From Rufibacter roseolus (lineage in GTDB: Bacteria; Bacteroidota; Bacteroidia; Cytophagales; Hymenobacteraceae), in assembly GCF_017916365.1 (NCBI RefSeq), contig NZ_JAFMSU010000003.1, positions 248,001-312,000 of the forward strand: DNA of 64,000 nt. Reading direction: 5' to 3'. A program made the translations under genes and the position numbers. The notes beneath the pieces were generated by a model that saw only the letters and a program-made list of their open reading frames with translations, was not told where the DNA came from and searched no databases. Shown in pieces: positions 53,499 to 62,640 of the stretch. Position 1 is the stretch's first letter. Every line of letters starts with the position of its first letter.

Positions 53499-53794
53499 GG
53501 TCTTCTGTAAACGCTCAACTATATGTTAGATAGACACAACAGCATGACAGTTCACAAATATACCCCGATAAAATCCCCTTTAAAACGTCATTAATACCGC
53601 AATTTAGGTATACGTATTAATACGTAGTTCTCTACTTTAATAGCATAAATTCTTTGAGAGGAGAGACAAAATATAAGCATCTCCGTATTAATACTAAATA
53701 TCAACTCTTTTATTAAAGGATCCCCACTTAAATTAGCTTAAAAAAGAAATTCTTGATTTATTTAACATCTCAGTCAAATAACACTTAAAAGGTG

Positions 53795-54445
53795 ATGATA
53801 AAAGTAATTCTAGTAGATGATCATACGCTGATCAGAGATGGGTTGAAGTCTTTACTTAAATCTGAAAGAACTATACAAATAATTGGTGAGGCAGAGAACG
53901 GACAGCAACTTTTGGACCTTCTGGAAACCACCACCCCAGACGTGATTATGTTAGACTTGAACATGCCTGTGATGGATGGCTTTGAAACCTTACAGCACCT
54001 GCAGCAGAAGCATCCTAACGTAAAGGTGCTCATCCTAACCATGCTGGACCAGGAAAGTTACGTGCACAAGGTGCGCTCCTCAGGCGCTATGGGTTACGTA
54101 CTCAAAACGGCCGGACGAGATGAGCTGGTGCACGCCATTAAAACCGTGGCCAATGACAACTCCTTTATTTCTTCTGAGGTGGCCCTTAACCTTTTGAACA
54201 AAGCAAACAACCCAGAAGGGGCATCCGCTACCACTAAATCAAAGAACAACCCAGAGCTCTCCAAACGCGAGATGGAAGTTCTTAAACTTATTGCCGAAGG
54301 TTATACCAACGCCGAGATCGCTGATAAACTCTTCGCCAGTAAGCGCACCATTGAGTCTCACCGCCAGCACCTGATTGAGAAGACCAAAGCCCGCAACACC
54401 GCCACTTTAATCAAGTACGCCATTCAGGAAGGTCTTATAGACTAA
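53795..54445 (+). CDS. NarL/FixJ-family response regulator
   Basis: A 216-residue response regulator. Receiver domain 1-120 with acidic pocket D8-D9, phosphoacceptor Asp54 (MLDLNMP) and Lys in VLKTAG. LuxR-type helix-turn-helix about 150-215 (LSKREMEVLKLIAEGYTNAEIADKL). The start is the ATG at 53795; the preceding GTG is one codon upstream. The orphan HisKA_3 kinase 1.8 kb upstream on the same strand is the likely partner (inference from family pairing). Confidence 0.93.
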   Translation: MIKVILVDDHTLIRDGLKSLLKSERTIQIIGEAENGQQLLDLLETTTPDVIMLDLNMPVMDGFETLQHLQQKHPNVKVLILTMLDQESYVHKVRSSGAMGYVLKTAGRDELVHAIKTVANDNSFISSEVALNLLNKANNPEGASATTKSKNNPELSKREMEVLKLIAEGYTNAEIADKLFASKRTIESHRQHLIEKTKARNTATLIKYAIQEGLID

Positions 54446-54469
54446 AGGCACTAAACCAAAAGTTAAACA

Positions 54470-54530
54470 GGCACTTCCGTTTCAGGGCTCCTTGCAAGGA
54501 AACAACCCGGAAACAGAAGTGCCCGCTTTT
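54470..54530 (+). terminator. Terminator of the response regulator enclosing a palindrome element
   Basis: Outer stem GGCACTTCCGTTTC / GAAACAGAAGTGCC (54470-54483 / 54510-54523, one mismatch) around a palindrome-family core, then CGCTTTT. It begins 24 bp after the stop. A second palindrome-family copy lies at about 54675-54713. Nothing else seen up to 54833. Confidence 0.65.
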
Positions 54531-54833
54531 ATTTACCTCAACGGCACCTATCTTTCTTAAAAACTAGGGCACCCTGTGCAAACTCTGCCTTTTCCTAAAA
54601 GCAGGGACAAGATTGTCTGCCGACTATCGCCGGAAAGGTTCCTACCTACTTTCATAAGCCAATCCGTAAAACTCCTTTTAAGGTCATTTTGGTAAAAACA
54701 GCCAGTAAACAGGTTTGTTCTCTTATAGCAGCGCACCTTACCTTAGAAGCCGGCGAAAACAGAAAAGGCCTTGCCGTTTTGCAGCAAAGCCTGACCTTTT
54801 ATCAATAGAATAGATCTCGGGTTGGGGAAGTAT

Positions 54834-55025
54834 TTACTTTTTCAACGCGGGTAGCCGAAGAACATTTTTCCCAGTTCCCTGGGTCTGGATGTACTTCTGG
54901 CGCAGATCCTGCAACCTGGCCAAGGAATCATTGATGCTGCCGGTGTCTACGGGCAACAACATGCTGTTTTTCAAAATCTTTTCAATGGGCTTGCCCACCA
55001 CAGCTTTTTTAACAGAGGAGTTCAT
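54834..55025 (-). CDS. Small protein of unknown function
   Basis: 63 residues from the ATG at 55025 (MNSSVKKAVVGKPIEKILKN), basic N-terminal half, with a C-terminal helix SLARLQDLRQKYIQTQ. A longer form from an ATG at 55094 is possible but its extra residues look random. No motif recognised; coding moderately likely. Confidence 0.45.
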   Translation of the reverse strand: MNSSVKKAVVGKPIEKILKNSMLLPVDTGSINDSLARLQDLRQKYIQTQGTGKNVLRLPALKK

Positions 55026-55145
55026 AAGATCTCGCCAACAGGTAAAAGTAAATTCATGTACAAACAGCGAATTTATGCTATGGGGTTTGTTCATACAATA
55101 GTACTTATATGAAACAACTAAGGATTTTGTTGCATTAATTTTGCA

Positions 55146-55177
55146 TTTGCGGCATTTATTTTAAATTTTTATCTTTA
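55146..55177 (+). promoter_or_regulatory. Promoter of the 28-residue membrane protein
   Basis: TTTG (55146-55149), 20 nt, then TATCTTTA (55170-55177), one base off TAnnTTTG. It is 21 nt before the ATG at 55199, a good Bacteroidota promoter match. Confidence 0.55.
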
Positions 55178-55198
55178 CTCAACTTAACACCTACCAAA

Positions 55199-55285
55199 AT
55201 GCATCCAATACTGGGGTTCCTGTTTTTCTTTCTGGGTCTGCTTGCCTCCTTTGTTTCCTGGCTTCTGTCTTTCCTGTTTAGCTAA
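55199..55285 (+). CDS. 28-residue single-helix membrane protein
   Basis: A 28-codon ORF: M-H-P-I-L-G then almost entirely Phe/Leu/Ser/Gly hydrophobic residues, one transmembrane helix. It follows a good promoter and ends 178 bp before the CDF transporter start, on the same strand. Small hydrophobic proteins of this kind often escape annotation. It may be a regulator or simply a leader ORF of the transporter. Confidence 0.5.
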   Translation: MHPILGFLFFFLGLLASFVSWLLSFLFS

Positions 55286-55462
55286 GCCTTAGTTCATCGG
55301 GCCACCTCTGCCCTGTTTACCCACAGCGATCCCTTTCCAGGTTTCCAGTATTTCTTCTTGTCTGCTGCTTGCCGGCGGGTTAAAAAAAGCCGTACTTTTG
55401 CACCCCCTTTTGCCGCTCTTCTCGTTTGTAAGGCGAAAGTATCTTTTTTAACCTGCAAGTCT

Positions 55463-56461
55463 ATGCCCTCCACCTCACCGGCGGTTTCTTCTATCCGTAT
55501 CATGGCCCTTATGCTGGTGCTGGCGCTGGTGCTGCTCAGCGTTAAGTTTGGGGCCTTTTTTCTCACCAACTCCAACGCCATCTTAACCGATGCCCTGGAG
55601 TCTATCATCAACTTTGTGGCGGGCGGCGTAGCGTTGTACAGTGTGTACCTGGCGGCCAAACCCAAAGACAAAGACCACCCCTACGGACACGGCAAAATTG
55701 AATTCATTTCCTCTGGCTTGGAAGGATCACTTATCACGCTGGCGGGCGTGGCTATCATTGTCAAGTCTGTCTATAACCTTCTCTACCCGCAACCCATCCA
55801 TGCCATGGACGTGGGTATCTTTCTTACCCTGGCTACTGGGTTGGTCAATTACTTGGCCGGCCGCTACCTCATTAAGCGGGGCACAAAGCACCATTCCCTC
55901 ACCATCATCGCCAACGGCAAGCACCTGCTCTCAGACGCATACTCCAGCCTGGGTCTGGTCATAGGCCTGGGCTGCATTTACTTCACCAACATCCTGTGGC
56001 TGGACTCGGTGGTGGCCATCATCTTCGGGTCCTTTATTACCTACACCGGCTACGGCATTGTGCGCAACTCCATCTCCGGGGTCATGGATGAGGCCGACCA
56101 TGAGCTTATGGACCGCATTATCACCGTCCTGAACCAAAGCCGCCGCGAGAACTGGATTGACCTCCACAACATGCGGGTCATCAAGTACGGCAGCCAGCTG
56201 CACATAGACTGCCACCTCACCCTGCCCTGGTACTTCAACCTGCAGGAAGCCCACAAAGAAGTAGAGCTGCTCCAGGACATGATCTCCGAGGAGATGGGCG
56301 ATGTAGTAGAACTCTTCGTACACCTGGATCCCTGCCTTCCCCCCGCCAGCTGTTGCCTCTGCACCAAATCTGACTGCCACGTCCGGGAGCATGCCTTCGT
56401 TGGCCGCGTAGAATGGACCCTGGCCAACGTAAGCGAAAACGAAAAGCACGCCTTACATTAA
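55463..56461 (+). CDS. Cation diffusion facilitator (CDF) metal efflux transporter
   Basis: 332 residues from the ATG at 55463. Six membrane segments in the first 200 residues. The metal-site motifs are TDALESI (D in helix 2, with the H-x-x-x-D counterpart replaced by D-A-L-E) and GKHLLSDAYSS (His-Asp in helix 5). The HPYGHGKIE loop is present. A cytoplasmic C-terminal domain has a His/Asp site (MRVIKYGSQLHIDCHL). A Cys-rich tail C-C-L-C-T-K-S-D-C-H is unusual and may bind metal. It exports Zn, Fe or Mn; which cannot be told from sequence. Confidence 0.9.
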   Translation: MPSTSPAVSSIRIMALMLVLALVLLSVKFGAFFLTNSNAILTDALESIINFVAGGVALYSVYLAAKPKDKDHPYGHGKIEFISSGLEGSLITLAGVAIIVKSVYNLLYPQPIHAMDVGIFLTLATGLVNYLAGRYLIKRGTKHHSLTIIANGKHLLSDAYSSLGLVIGLGCIYFTNILWLDSVVAIIFGSFITYTGYGIVRNSISGVMDEADHELMDRIITVLNQSRRENWIDLHNMRVIKYGSQLHIDCHLTLPWYFNLQEAHKEVELLQDMISEEMGDVVELFVHLDPCLPPASCCLCTKSDCHVREHAFVGRVEWTLANVSENEKHALH

Positions 56462-56528
56462 ATAACCACTTACTTCATTTACGCTGTTTGCTGGTTTTAA
56501 CCTTTAAGCCGGGAGGTGCCTAAAGGTA

Positions 56529-56583
56529 GGAGCTGTTTAAAGCCTGTTTTCAGAAGAACAGCCTTTAAAACAGCTCCTTTTTT
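56529..56583 (+). terminator. Terminator of the CDF gene enclosing a palindrome element
   Basis: Outer stem GGAGCTGTTT / AAACAGCTCC (56529-56538 / 56568-56577) around an AAAGCCTGTTTTC palindrome core, then six T residues. A strong terminator. Confidence 0.85.
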
Positions 56584-56741
56584 CTTGCCTATGCACTCAG
56601 TCCAACAGACGGGCTAGATTTAAAACGAGACATGCCTTGATAGTTTGCCATCTGATTTATAGAAAGCAGCTCCAAAACGCATGACTTCTTTCCAAGTGGA
56701 AAGCCCTACGATTCTTCAGAAAGTAGTTAAACGGCCGTCTT

Positions 56742-57640
56742 AGTTGTTGGTGATAACACCAACAACGGTTGGCGAGGTTGAACGGTAGGCGAAGTTGAGA
56801 ACGCGTTCTTAAATAGCAAGGCTCAAATGATAAGGTCTCTTTTCCAGCAGGGGCAAGAATGTAGGGGCACCTCTTGTGGGTGCCCTTTCCGGTTGCTTCC
56901 GGTTATTTCCAGGAGCTGTTGTTTATTGCGCCAGAACCGTTGGAGACAAGACATGCCTTGTCTCTACATTTTTCAACCAAGGATAACAAGACGAGAACAG
57001 CTGCATTTTCCATCCGTCCGAAAGGACGATGCAGGCATTGCAGCGGCTCTAAAACCAAGGCAGGCATATGCGGGGAGGCGGAGGTTGGGCGCGTGCGCAA
57101 CCCAACCTCCGACGAGCGCAGGCAGTGGCTCCTCAATCGGCAGTGGCGTAAGTTCACCATGAAACAAAAGGCTTTTGCCAGGTGTCACCCTTACTGAAGA
57201 AAAGACTGTTTGAGCGTCAGCGAGTTTCTTTTCTTCTTGATTCTTTTGGTTACTTTTCTCATCAAGGAGAAAAGTGACAAACGCCCGCAGACCGCGGCTG
57301 CAGCCTTGAGGCTTGGTAGGAAGGGATTGGAGAGTAAAAGCAGAAATCTTACGGGAGAGGCAGTTGAAGTAACTGGTGAGAACACCAACAACGACGATAT
57401 ATACTACCAACTGGAACCTCTTCCAATTCGCCAATCAGGAGATTGGCTGTCCGGGAAGTGCGGAGAGCGCTGCCGTTAACTCTCCGCACAACGCAAGCGA
57501 AATCCGAGTTTGATGCAACACCTCACTGCAGTTGCAAACTGCAGGCCATGGTAGGTCCAAGTCACAGATTTGAATTAGGAAAAGAGGGAAGGAGCAGCAG
57601 AAGAAGTCATCCCCCTACCCCCTTCAAAGGGGGACAAGCC
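56742..57640. repeat. Composite intergenic repeat array, copy 2
   Basis: Same modules and order as 5940-6860: palindrome GTTGTTGGTG / CACCAACAAC around ATAA (56742-56765), GGGCAC...GGGTGCCC element (about 56860-56887), GAGACAAG...CTTGTCTC palindrome (56943-56964), the approximately 125-bp TTGATTCTTTTGGTTAC module (about 57205-57320), a degenerate palindrome, the solitary REP (57430-57489), CTGCAGTT/AAACTGCAG module (about 57528-57570) and CCCCCTACCCCC element (about 57608-57634). No gene is supported between 56462 and 57932. Confidence 0.75.
57430..57489 (-). repeat. Solitary REP element
   Basis: Same two-hairpin layout as the REPs that flank the RAYT gene: GCCAATC / GATTGGC (57430-57436 / 57441-57447), then GTGCGGAGAG / CTCTCCGCAC (57458-57467 / 57480-57489). 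Relative to the RAYT copies the second stem has a T-A to G-C change on both strands, so pairing is kept. Confidence 0.85.
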
Positions 57641-57932
57641 AAACGGGAGCGCAGCCATCTATCTGCAAGGACAATCCACTTGAACCAGGAAAGAGATATG
57701 AAGGAAGCACAGTCTGGTCTAACAGAAAGAAGAACCACACAGCTGAAAACACCCACGGCCGCAAGATAGAAGCAAAGCAAGAGAATAGGAAAAAGTATAC
57801 TTCTCAAACCCCACTATCGGACTGCCAACAAACCACCTTCCCACAAACGGCCAAACAAAAGCTCGTTTGTAAACAGTGCGTTTTCCAGAAAACAGATCAA
57901 AACTATAAAGAAAAGGGTATCCCCAGAATATA

Positions 57933-59102
57933 CTATTCTTTGGAACCAGCAGAGGCTGGTTTCAGCCATAAATCACTCACGATGGCATAGTGATCAGAGA
58001 GGTTCTGACGGATGGTTTTATAACCCGAGCCTACCATGCGCGGGTCGTGCAGGAGGTAGTCAATGCGCAGGATGGAGAAGAGTCCGTTGTAGGTGTTGCC
58101 CAAACCCCAGCCGCTTTCCCCGAAGGAATCTTTCAGGCCTTTGCTAATTTTATTATACGTGAACGAGGCCGGCGGGTCATTGAAATCACCGCAGACGATG
58201 ACCGGGTAGGGGGAACTTTCAATGTGATCCGCAACTACTTTGACCTGGCGCGCGCGCTTCACGGCGCCTACCTGCAGCCGCCGGATGATGTTGCGGGAGG
58301 CGATAATTTTCTCATCATTGGAGGGCTTGGCATTGGGGTTGCCCAGGAACTCATAGTCTTCGCGCTTGAACCGGTTAGACTGGAAATGGACGTTGTATAC
58401 CCGCACGGTATCCTGGCCAACCTTCAGGTCTGTGAAAATGCACAGGTTATTGGTTTGCTCATTGAAAAAGATGCTGCCCTTGTTCACAACCGGGTACGTG
58501 CTGAAGGTGGCTATTCCCCAGTGGTCGCTGTTGCGCATGGTCTCGGTGTAGGCCACATGGTGGTTCCTGGCCTTCTGTAAACGCAGCAGGGTGTCAAGGT
58601 TGTTTCTTCCGGCTTTAGAGGAGGTGTAGAACTCCTGGAAGCAGATGATGTCTGGGGTCTCGTCCTGCACCATCTTGAAGATCTTGTCTCGGGTGAGGGG
58701 GTTGCCGGTCCACTCATAGAGATCGAACAGCCGAGCGTTGAAACTTAGCACCCGCAGCTTCTGAGCTTGGGCCGGAACCTCGGTCTGGAACAGGTTCAAC
58801 TGGATCTGGTTCCGGAGGTTATCAAACCCGATAAGCAAGGCAAAGAGGGAGATGAACAAGGCCCGGCTTTTGACCAGGAGCCAGTACAGGATGAAGAGCA
58901 GGTTCACCAGGAGCAGGCCCGGGTATGCCAAGGCCACAAGGCTAGCTACCCAGAAAATTCCGGGGCTAATATAGGAGGCCACATGAGAGAGAATTAACAA
59001 CGCCGCTGCCCCTATGTTTAAAAACACAATGAGTTTAAACAGGAAACTTCGTCTGATTCTCCTTCCAGCCACAGTGCTTGCTTGCGTAAGGGTATTCCCC
59101 AT
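57933..59102 (-). CDS. Membrane-anchored endonuclease/exonuclease/phosphatase-family protein
   Basis: A 389-residue protein. Three membrane helices are in the first 95 residues, then an EEP domain (about 115-385). Catalytic marks are the Asn strand LRVLSFNARLFD, IICFQEF with metal-binding Glu, VYNVHFQSNR, VIVCGDFNDPP with Asp and Asn, IDYLL, and the terminal LSDHYAIVSDL with catalytic Asp-His. The domain sits on the periplasmic or cytoplasmic face of the membrane and could cleave phosphodiesters of DNA, RNA or lipids. This membrane-anchored form is common in Cytophagales; substrate unknown. Confidence 0.9.
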   Translation of the reverse strand: MGNTLTQASTVAGRRIRRSFLFKLIVFLNIGAAALLILSHVASYISPGIFWVASLVALAYPGLLLVNLLFILYWLLVKSRALFISLFALLIGFDNLRNQIQLNLFQTEVPAQAQKLRVLSFNARLFDLYEWTGNPLTRDKIFKMVQDETPDIICFQEFYTSSKAGRNNLDTLLRLQKARNHHVAYTETMRNSDHWGIATFSTYPVVNKGSIFFNEQTNNLCIFTDLKVGQDTVRVYNVHFQSNRFKREDYEFLGNPNAKPSNDEKIIASRNIIRRLQVGAVKRARQVKVVADHIESSPYPVIVCGDFNDPPASFTYNKISKGLKDSFGESGWGLGNTYNGLFSILRIDYLLHDPRMVGSGYKTIRQNLSDHYAIVSDLWLKPASAGSKE

Positions 59103-59666
59103 GGCTAAAGATACAAAGACCCTCTCTTTTTAGAAAAAGTTATATTCATAAAGAAGCAGAGGAGGGCACCCCTGGTGCGCTTACCCGGCAACTCACTTCT
59201 TAATGGTAACGTAATAGCATCAAATATCTTTTCTGGCTGCTTATTTATTTCAGGCTTGTTTCTTTTTGACCTATTAAACCTAAAATATAAATAAACCAAC
59301 TTAAGCAACTGGATTAAAATCAAATATCCTCAATTACATTCTTCTTATAATTAACCGTGGAACACCGGTTTAGGGCCTTTAATTCCTAAAGTTCCCGCTG
59401 CATGGGGTTTTAACCCTCAAACCACTCCTAAATACTCCCTGTGGCTTGAAGCAGACCTTTCTTCCTGTAGCCTCCCAAACTAGATAATAGCCTTTGCTTT
59501 ACCCTATTTCGGCTGAGACACCTCCCTGACAGGCTGTCACAACATCTACGTTTCTCTAGTAAACCCAGCCTTTTACCTAGCGCTTGCCAAACCAAAACTT
59601 CAAGCCCAAAAGATAGCTTTTGCAGGTCTACCAGGAAAAAGGAGAAATCACTTGGCAGGGTTTCAT
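59103..59666. other. Intergenic region without a supported gene
   Basis: About 560 bp between two minus-strand genes. AT-rich, no repeats or hairpins I would defend. A 72-codon open frame (59105-59323) lacks protein-like composition. Confidence 0.5.
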
Positions 59667-60770
59667 TTAAAACATAGAAAGCTGCTTTCCTGTTCGCGGA
59701 GTGAAGGCAGTAAGGTCATAAGGGGGCATAGATCGGCCCTGAAAATATTTGTGTTTGGAAACCTTGAAGAGCGCCTGAATGGTCTCGGCCCATCTCCCCT
59801 CCCCTGCCATCCGCCGCCCAAATTGGCTGTCGTTGAGGGTACCGCCGTGGCAGGCTTTGATTTGGTTCAGCACCTTATTGGCCCGGTCTGGGTAGGCTTT
59901 ATAGATCCAGTCTTCAAAAGTTTCTCCCACCGCGCCGTTCAGCCGCACAATGGTGTAAGCCGCCGATAGGGCTCCCGCCGCCGCCGAGGCTTCCAGGATA
60001 GCGGGCACTTCATGGTCGTTCAAGCCCGGGATAATGGGTGCTACCATCACGTTCACGGGCAGGCCCGCCTCAGACAATTGCCGTACCACCTGCAGGCGTT
60101 TGGCCCCGGTGGAAGTGCGCGGCTCCAGTTTCAGGCGCAGCTCTTCGTCCAGGGTGGTGATGGAAATATTGACGTGTAACAGCCGGTGCCGGTGCAGGGC
60201 AGAGAGCAAGTCAAGGTCGCGTAATACCAAGGCATTTTTGGTGATCAGGCTCACCGGGTGGCGGTACTGCAGCAACACTTCCAGCAAACGGCGGGTGATC
60301 TTCTTTTTGGCTTCAATGGGTTGGTAGCAGTCTGTATTACCGGCCAGCATGATGGGCTTTACCACCCACTTCGGGTGTTCCAACTGGGCCCGTAGCACCT
60401 CGGGGGCGTTTTCCTTTACAATGATTTTTTGCTCGAAATCCACCCCGGCTCCCAGCCCCCAATAGGCATGCGTGTTGCGGGCGTAGCAGTAGATACATCC
60501 ATGTTCACAGCCTTGGTACGGGTTCATGGAATAGCCCTGCCCCAGGTCCGGGGAGTTGATTTCGTTTACTATGGTTTTAGGGAATTCCTTGAAAAACTGA
60601 GTGGCGGCTTTTTGCTCCCAGGGCTCATCTATCCCTTCCAGATGCTCCACCACGTAGTCGTTTTTCAGGAACGGATTAGTGGGGTTGTACTGGGCACCTC
60701 TTCCCTTCCTGAGGCCTTGGTCCTGAAAAGGCCGGCCCTCTTTTCTCCCTTTAGAAGCGTCATTTTCCAT
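59667..60770 (-). CDS. PA0069-family radical SAM protein
   Basis: A 367-residue radical SAM protein. The [4Fe-4S] motif is C-E-H-G-C-I-Y-C (Cys88, Cys92, Cys95), preceded by YSMNPYQG, the hallmark of the SPL-related/PA0069 family. SAM-binding and barrel strands follow (HVNISITTLDEEL, VNVMVAPIIPGLND). The family is related to spore photoproduct lyase but has no established reaction. Length and motifs are complete. Single gene, ATG start. Any link to the SAM-responsive leaders elsewhere in the window is not supported. Confidence 0.9.
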   Translation of the reverse strand: MENDASKGRKEGRPFQDQGLRKGRGAQYNPTNPFLKNDYVVEHLEGIDEPWEQKAATQFFKEFPKTIVNEINSPDLGQGYSMNPYQGCEHGCIYCYARNTHAYWGLGAGVDFEQKIIVKENAPEVLRAQLEHPKWVVKPIMLAGNTDCYQPIEAKKKITRRLLEVLLQYRHPVSLITKNALVLRDLDLLSALHRHRLLHVNISITTLDEELRLKLEPRTSTGAKRLQVVRQLSEAGLPVNVMVAPIIPGLNDHEVPAILEASAAAGALSAAYTIVRLNGAVGETFEDWIYKAYPDRANKVLNQIKACHGGTLNDSQFGRRMAGEGRWAETIQALFKVSKHKYFQGRSMPPYDLTAFTPRTGKQLSMF

Positions 60771-61068
60771 AACTAAAATTATTAGCTTTTGACGTCATTC
60801 CCAAATAATACCATTATTTTTAGCCTTACACTTTTTGGGTCAAACCGATTGTTTTGGCTTGGGAACTTCTACGGTAAATGCCTGCTCCCTTTTCAGGGCC
60901 CGGTCTGAGACATAATTCATTCAGGGTTTTTACCCTAATAGCTCGTAGGGATAAATACGTATTTTTCTACAATTTCTGAGATTATTTTAATTAAGTCCAG
61001 ACTAAATAAATTGCAATCACGTAGGAAGATTCATGTGAACAAAGTCAAACTTAACCTTTCACTTAGCT

Positions 61069-61488
61069 ATGAAAATTAACGCATTGAATTGGGGTGCGGC
61101 TTGCGCTCTGGCAGCCATGATGGCTTTCTCGTCTTGCAGTGGCGGAAACAAAGAAGACCAGGCAAACGGCACCACTACAGACAACAGTACAGTGGACAGC
61201 AACACCATGGATGATGGTACCAGCACTACCACTGACATGAGCTCAGATACCATGGGCACTACCACCGGAACCACAACCGGGACCACTGGTACAACCGGTA
61301 CCACAGGCACTACCGGGTCAACCGGCGGTACTACCGGAACCACTGGTACTACTGGTACAACTGCCGGAACCACTGGTACCACCGGAACAACAGGTACTAC
61401 TGGTACAACCGGAACAACAGGCACTACTGCCGGTACTACTGGTACAACCGGAACAACAGGTACTACTGCCGGTACTACAGGCCGTTAA
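61069..61488 (+). CDS. Lipoprotein with Gly-Thr-Thr repeat tail
   Basis: A 139-residue lipoprotein. The signal peptide ends in AFSSC with Cys23. A short acidic Ser/Thr/Asp-rich linker follows. From about residue 60 to the end it is a low-complexity repeat of G-T-T with occasional A-G-T-T and S-T-G-G variants. The repeat codons are varied (GGT/GGC/GGA/GGG, ACT/ACC/ACA), so it is not a recently slipped DNA microsatellite and the protein repeat seems to be kept. Probably a surface or periplasmic extended spacer; O-glycosylation of D-T/S-type sites in the linker is conceivable. Confidence 0.75.
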   Translation: MKINALNWGAACALAAMMAFSSCSGGNKEDQANGTTTDNSTVDSNTMDDGTSTTTDMSSDTMGTTTGTTTGTTGTTGTTGTTGSTGGTTGTTGTTGTTAGTTGTTGTTGTTGTTGTTGTTAGTTGTTGTTGTTAGTTGR

Positions 61489-61530
61489 TACCCCAGCCAG
61501 ATTCTGGCTTTAACGTATTGCCTGAAAAGC

Positions 61531-61570
61531 AAAAAAGCGCATGTGGTTCTTCAACCATCTGCGCTTTTTT
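61531..61570. terminator. Bidirectional terminator between repeat lipoprotein and cytochrome c genes
   Basis: An 11-bp perfect outer stem AAAAAAGCGCA / TGCGCTTTTTT plus an inner TGGTT/AACCA pairing, with T runs on both strands. Confidence 0.88.
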
Positions 61571-61589
61571 CTTTTAAAGGCATCTTTTC

Positions 61590-61991
61590 TTACGGGCAAT
61601 TCTTCACCTGCTCCCTGATTTCCCCAAAAGAAACCCGCCGGGACGGTGATTTGAATTCTTTCTGCATGTAATTGATGATATTGGTAAGGTCTGCCTCAGA
61701 CAACTTTGCATTACCTGGCATAGGCTGGTTGTATTGCCGACCATTGACCATGATAGGGCCTTTTATGCCTTTGCGCAGGAGACAGGCCAGAATATCGCGG
61801 TTCTTCTCTATATAGTCTGAGTTTACCAGCGGCGGGATGACTCCCCTGAGCCCCTCCCCGTTCTCCAGGTGGCAACTGGCACAGTGACGCCCATAGAGCA
61901 ACTCTCCTTCCTGGCCCCTTTCCGTAAAACAGCTTGAAAGCAAGACGCCCAGGAAAAGGAAAAACAGCAGGTACTTTGCACTGTAACCCAT
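61590..61991 (-). CDS. Lipoprotein cytochrome c
   Basis: 133 residues from the ATG at 61991. Lipoprotein signal with Cys21 (LLSSC). Single haem c motif C-A-S-C-H (Cys37, Cys40, His41), and a probable axial Met in N-Q-P-M-P-G. A c-type electron carrier anchored at the periplasmic face. The ATG at 61991 is 4 bp past the SCO stop; an upstream in-frame ATG would overlap SCO and break the signal peptide. Last gene of the three-gene operon; terminator at 61531. Confidence 0.9.
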   Translation of the reverse strand: MGYSAKYLLFFLFLGVLLSSCFTERGQEGELLYGRHCASCHLENGEGLRGVIPPLVNSDYIEKNRDILACLLRKGIKGPIMVNGRQYNQPMPGNAKLSEADLTNIINYMQKEFKSPSRRVSFGEIREQVKNCP

Positions 61992-61995
61992 ACCG

Positions 61996-62640
61996 CTACT
62001 TCTTTTCTGCGAGCAGCACATCCATGTCCCGCATCAGTTTGTCTACGTCCTGGGCGTTGGTGCCGTCATAGTGACCGCGCAGGCGACGTTGCTCGTCTAC
62101 CAGCAGGAAAGCGCCGCTGTGCTCAAATCCGCCGGGCACGGTCTTGTCCACCATGGCGCTGGTGAAGTAGTATTTCTGAGCCATGTCCAGGATGGTGTCG
62201 CGGTCGCCGGTCAGGAAATGCCAGGTATTGCTTTTCACCCCCAGTCTATCGGCGTAGTCACGGAGCACGGCCACGGTGTCATGGGTGGGGTCAATGGAGT
62301 GCGAGAGCAAGGTTACCCGCGGGTTGTCTTTGTACTTCTCATACACCCGCAGCAACTGGCTTTTCATCTTAGGACAGATAGACGGACAAGAGGTGAAAAA
62401 GAAATCCGCCACGTAGATCTTGTTGGCTACCGTTTGCTGGGTCACCATCTGGCTGTCCTGGTCCAGGAAGGCGAAATCAGGAATGGAATGGTATATGGTG
62501 TCTACGCTTGGTTTACCGTCTACCATGGTTACTTTGGGCTCGCGCGGACCCAGGATGGGTAACTGCTTGTTTTCCGGGGCCGAGGTACAGGCCGTGGCCA
62601 GCACCACTCCCAGCCCAAGCGCTAAAAGGGTATTTTTCAT
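61996..62640 (-). CDS. SCO1/SenC-family copper chaperone lipoprotein
   Basis: A 214-residue thioredoxin-fold lipoprotein. Lipobox with Cys18. Copper-binding motif T-S-C-P-S-I-C-P (Cys85, Cys89) with partner His174 (GGFEHSG). SCO proteins deliver copper to the CuA site of cytochrome oxidase or act as thiol reductases in the periplasm. Its start codon overlaps the upstream stop as ATGA, so translation is coupled to the lipoprotein gene. A cytochrome c follows, in keeping with an oxidase-assembly or respiratory role. Confidence 0.93.
   Translation of the reverse strand: MKNTLLALGLGVVLATACTSAPENKQLPILGPREPKVTMVDGKPSVDTIYHSIPDFAFLDQDSQMVTQQTVANKIYVADFFFTSCPSICPKMKSQLLRVYEKYKDNPRVTLLSHSIDPTHDTVAVLRDYADRLGVKSNTWHFLTGDRDTILDMAQKYYFTSAMVDKTVPGGFEHSGAFLLVDEQRRLRGHYDGTNAQDVDKLMRDMDVLLAEKK

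Noticed and set aside
61059-61424. Minus-strand open frame coding Val-Pro-Val repeats
   Set aside because: It is the antisense of the Gly-Thr-Thr repeats of the lipoprotein, which has a proper signal peptide and start.
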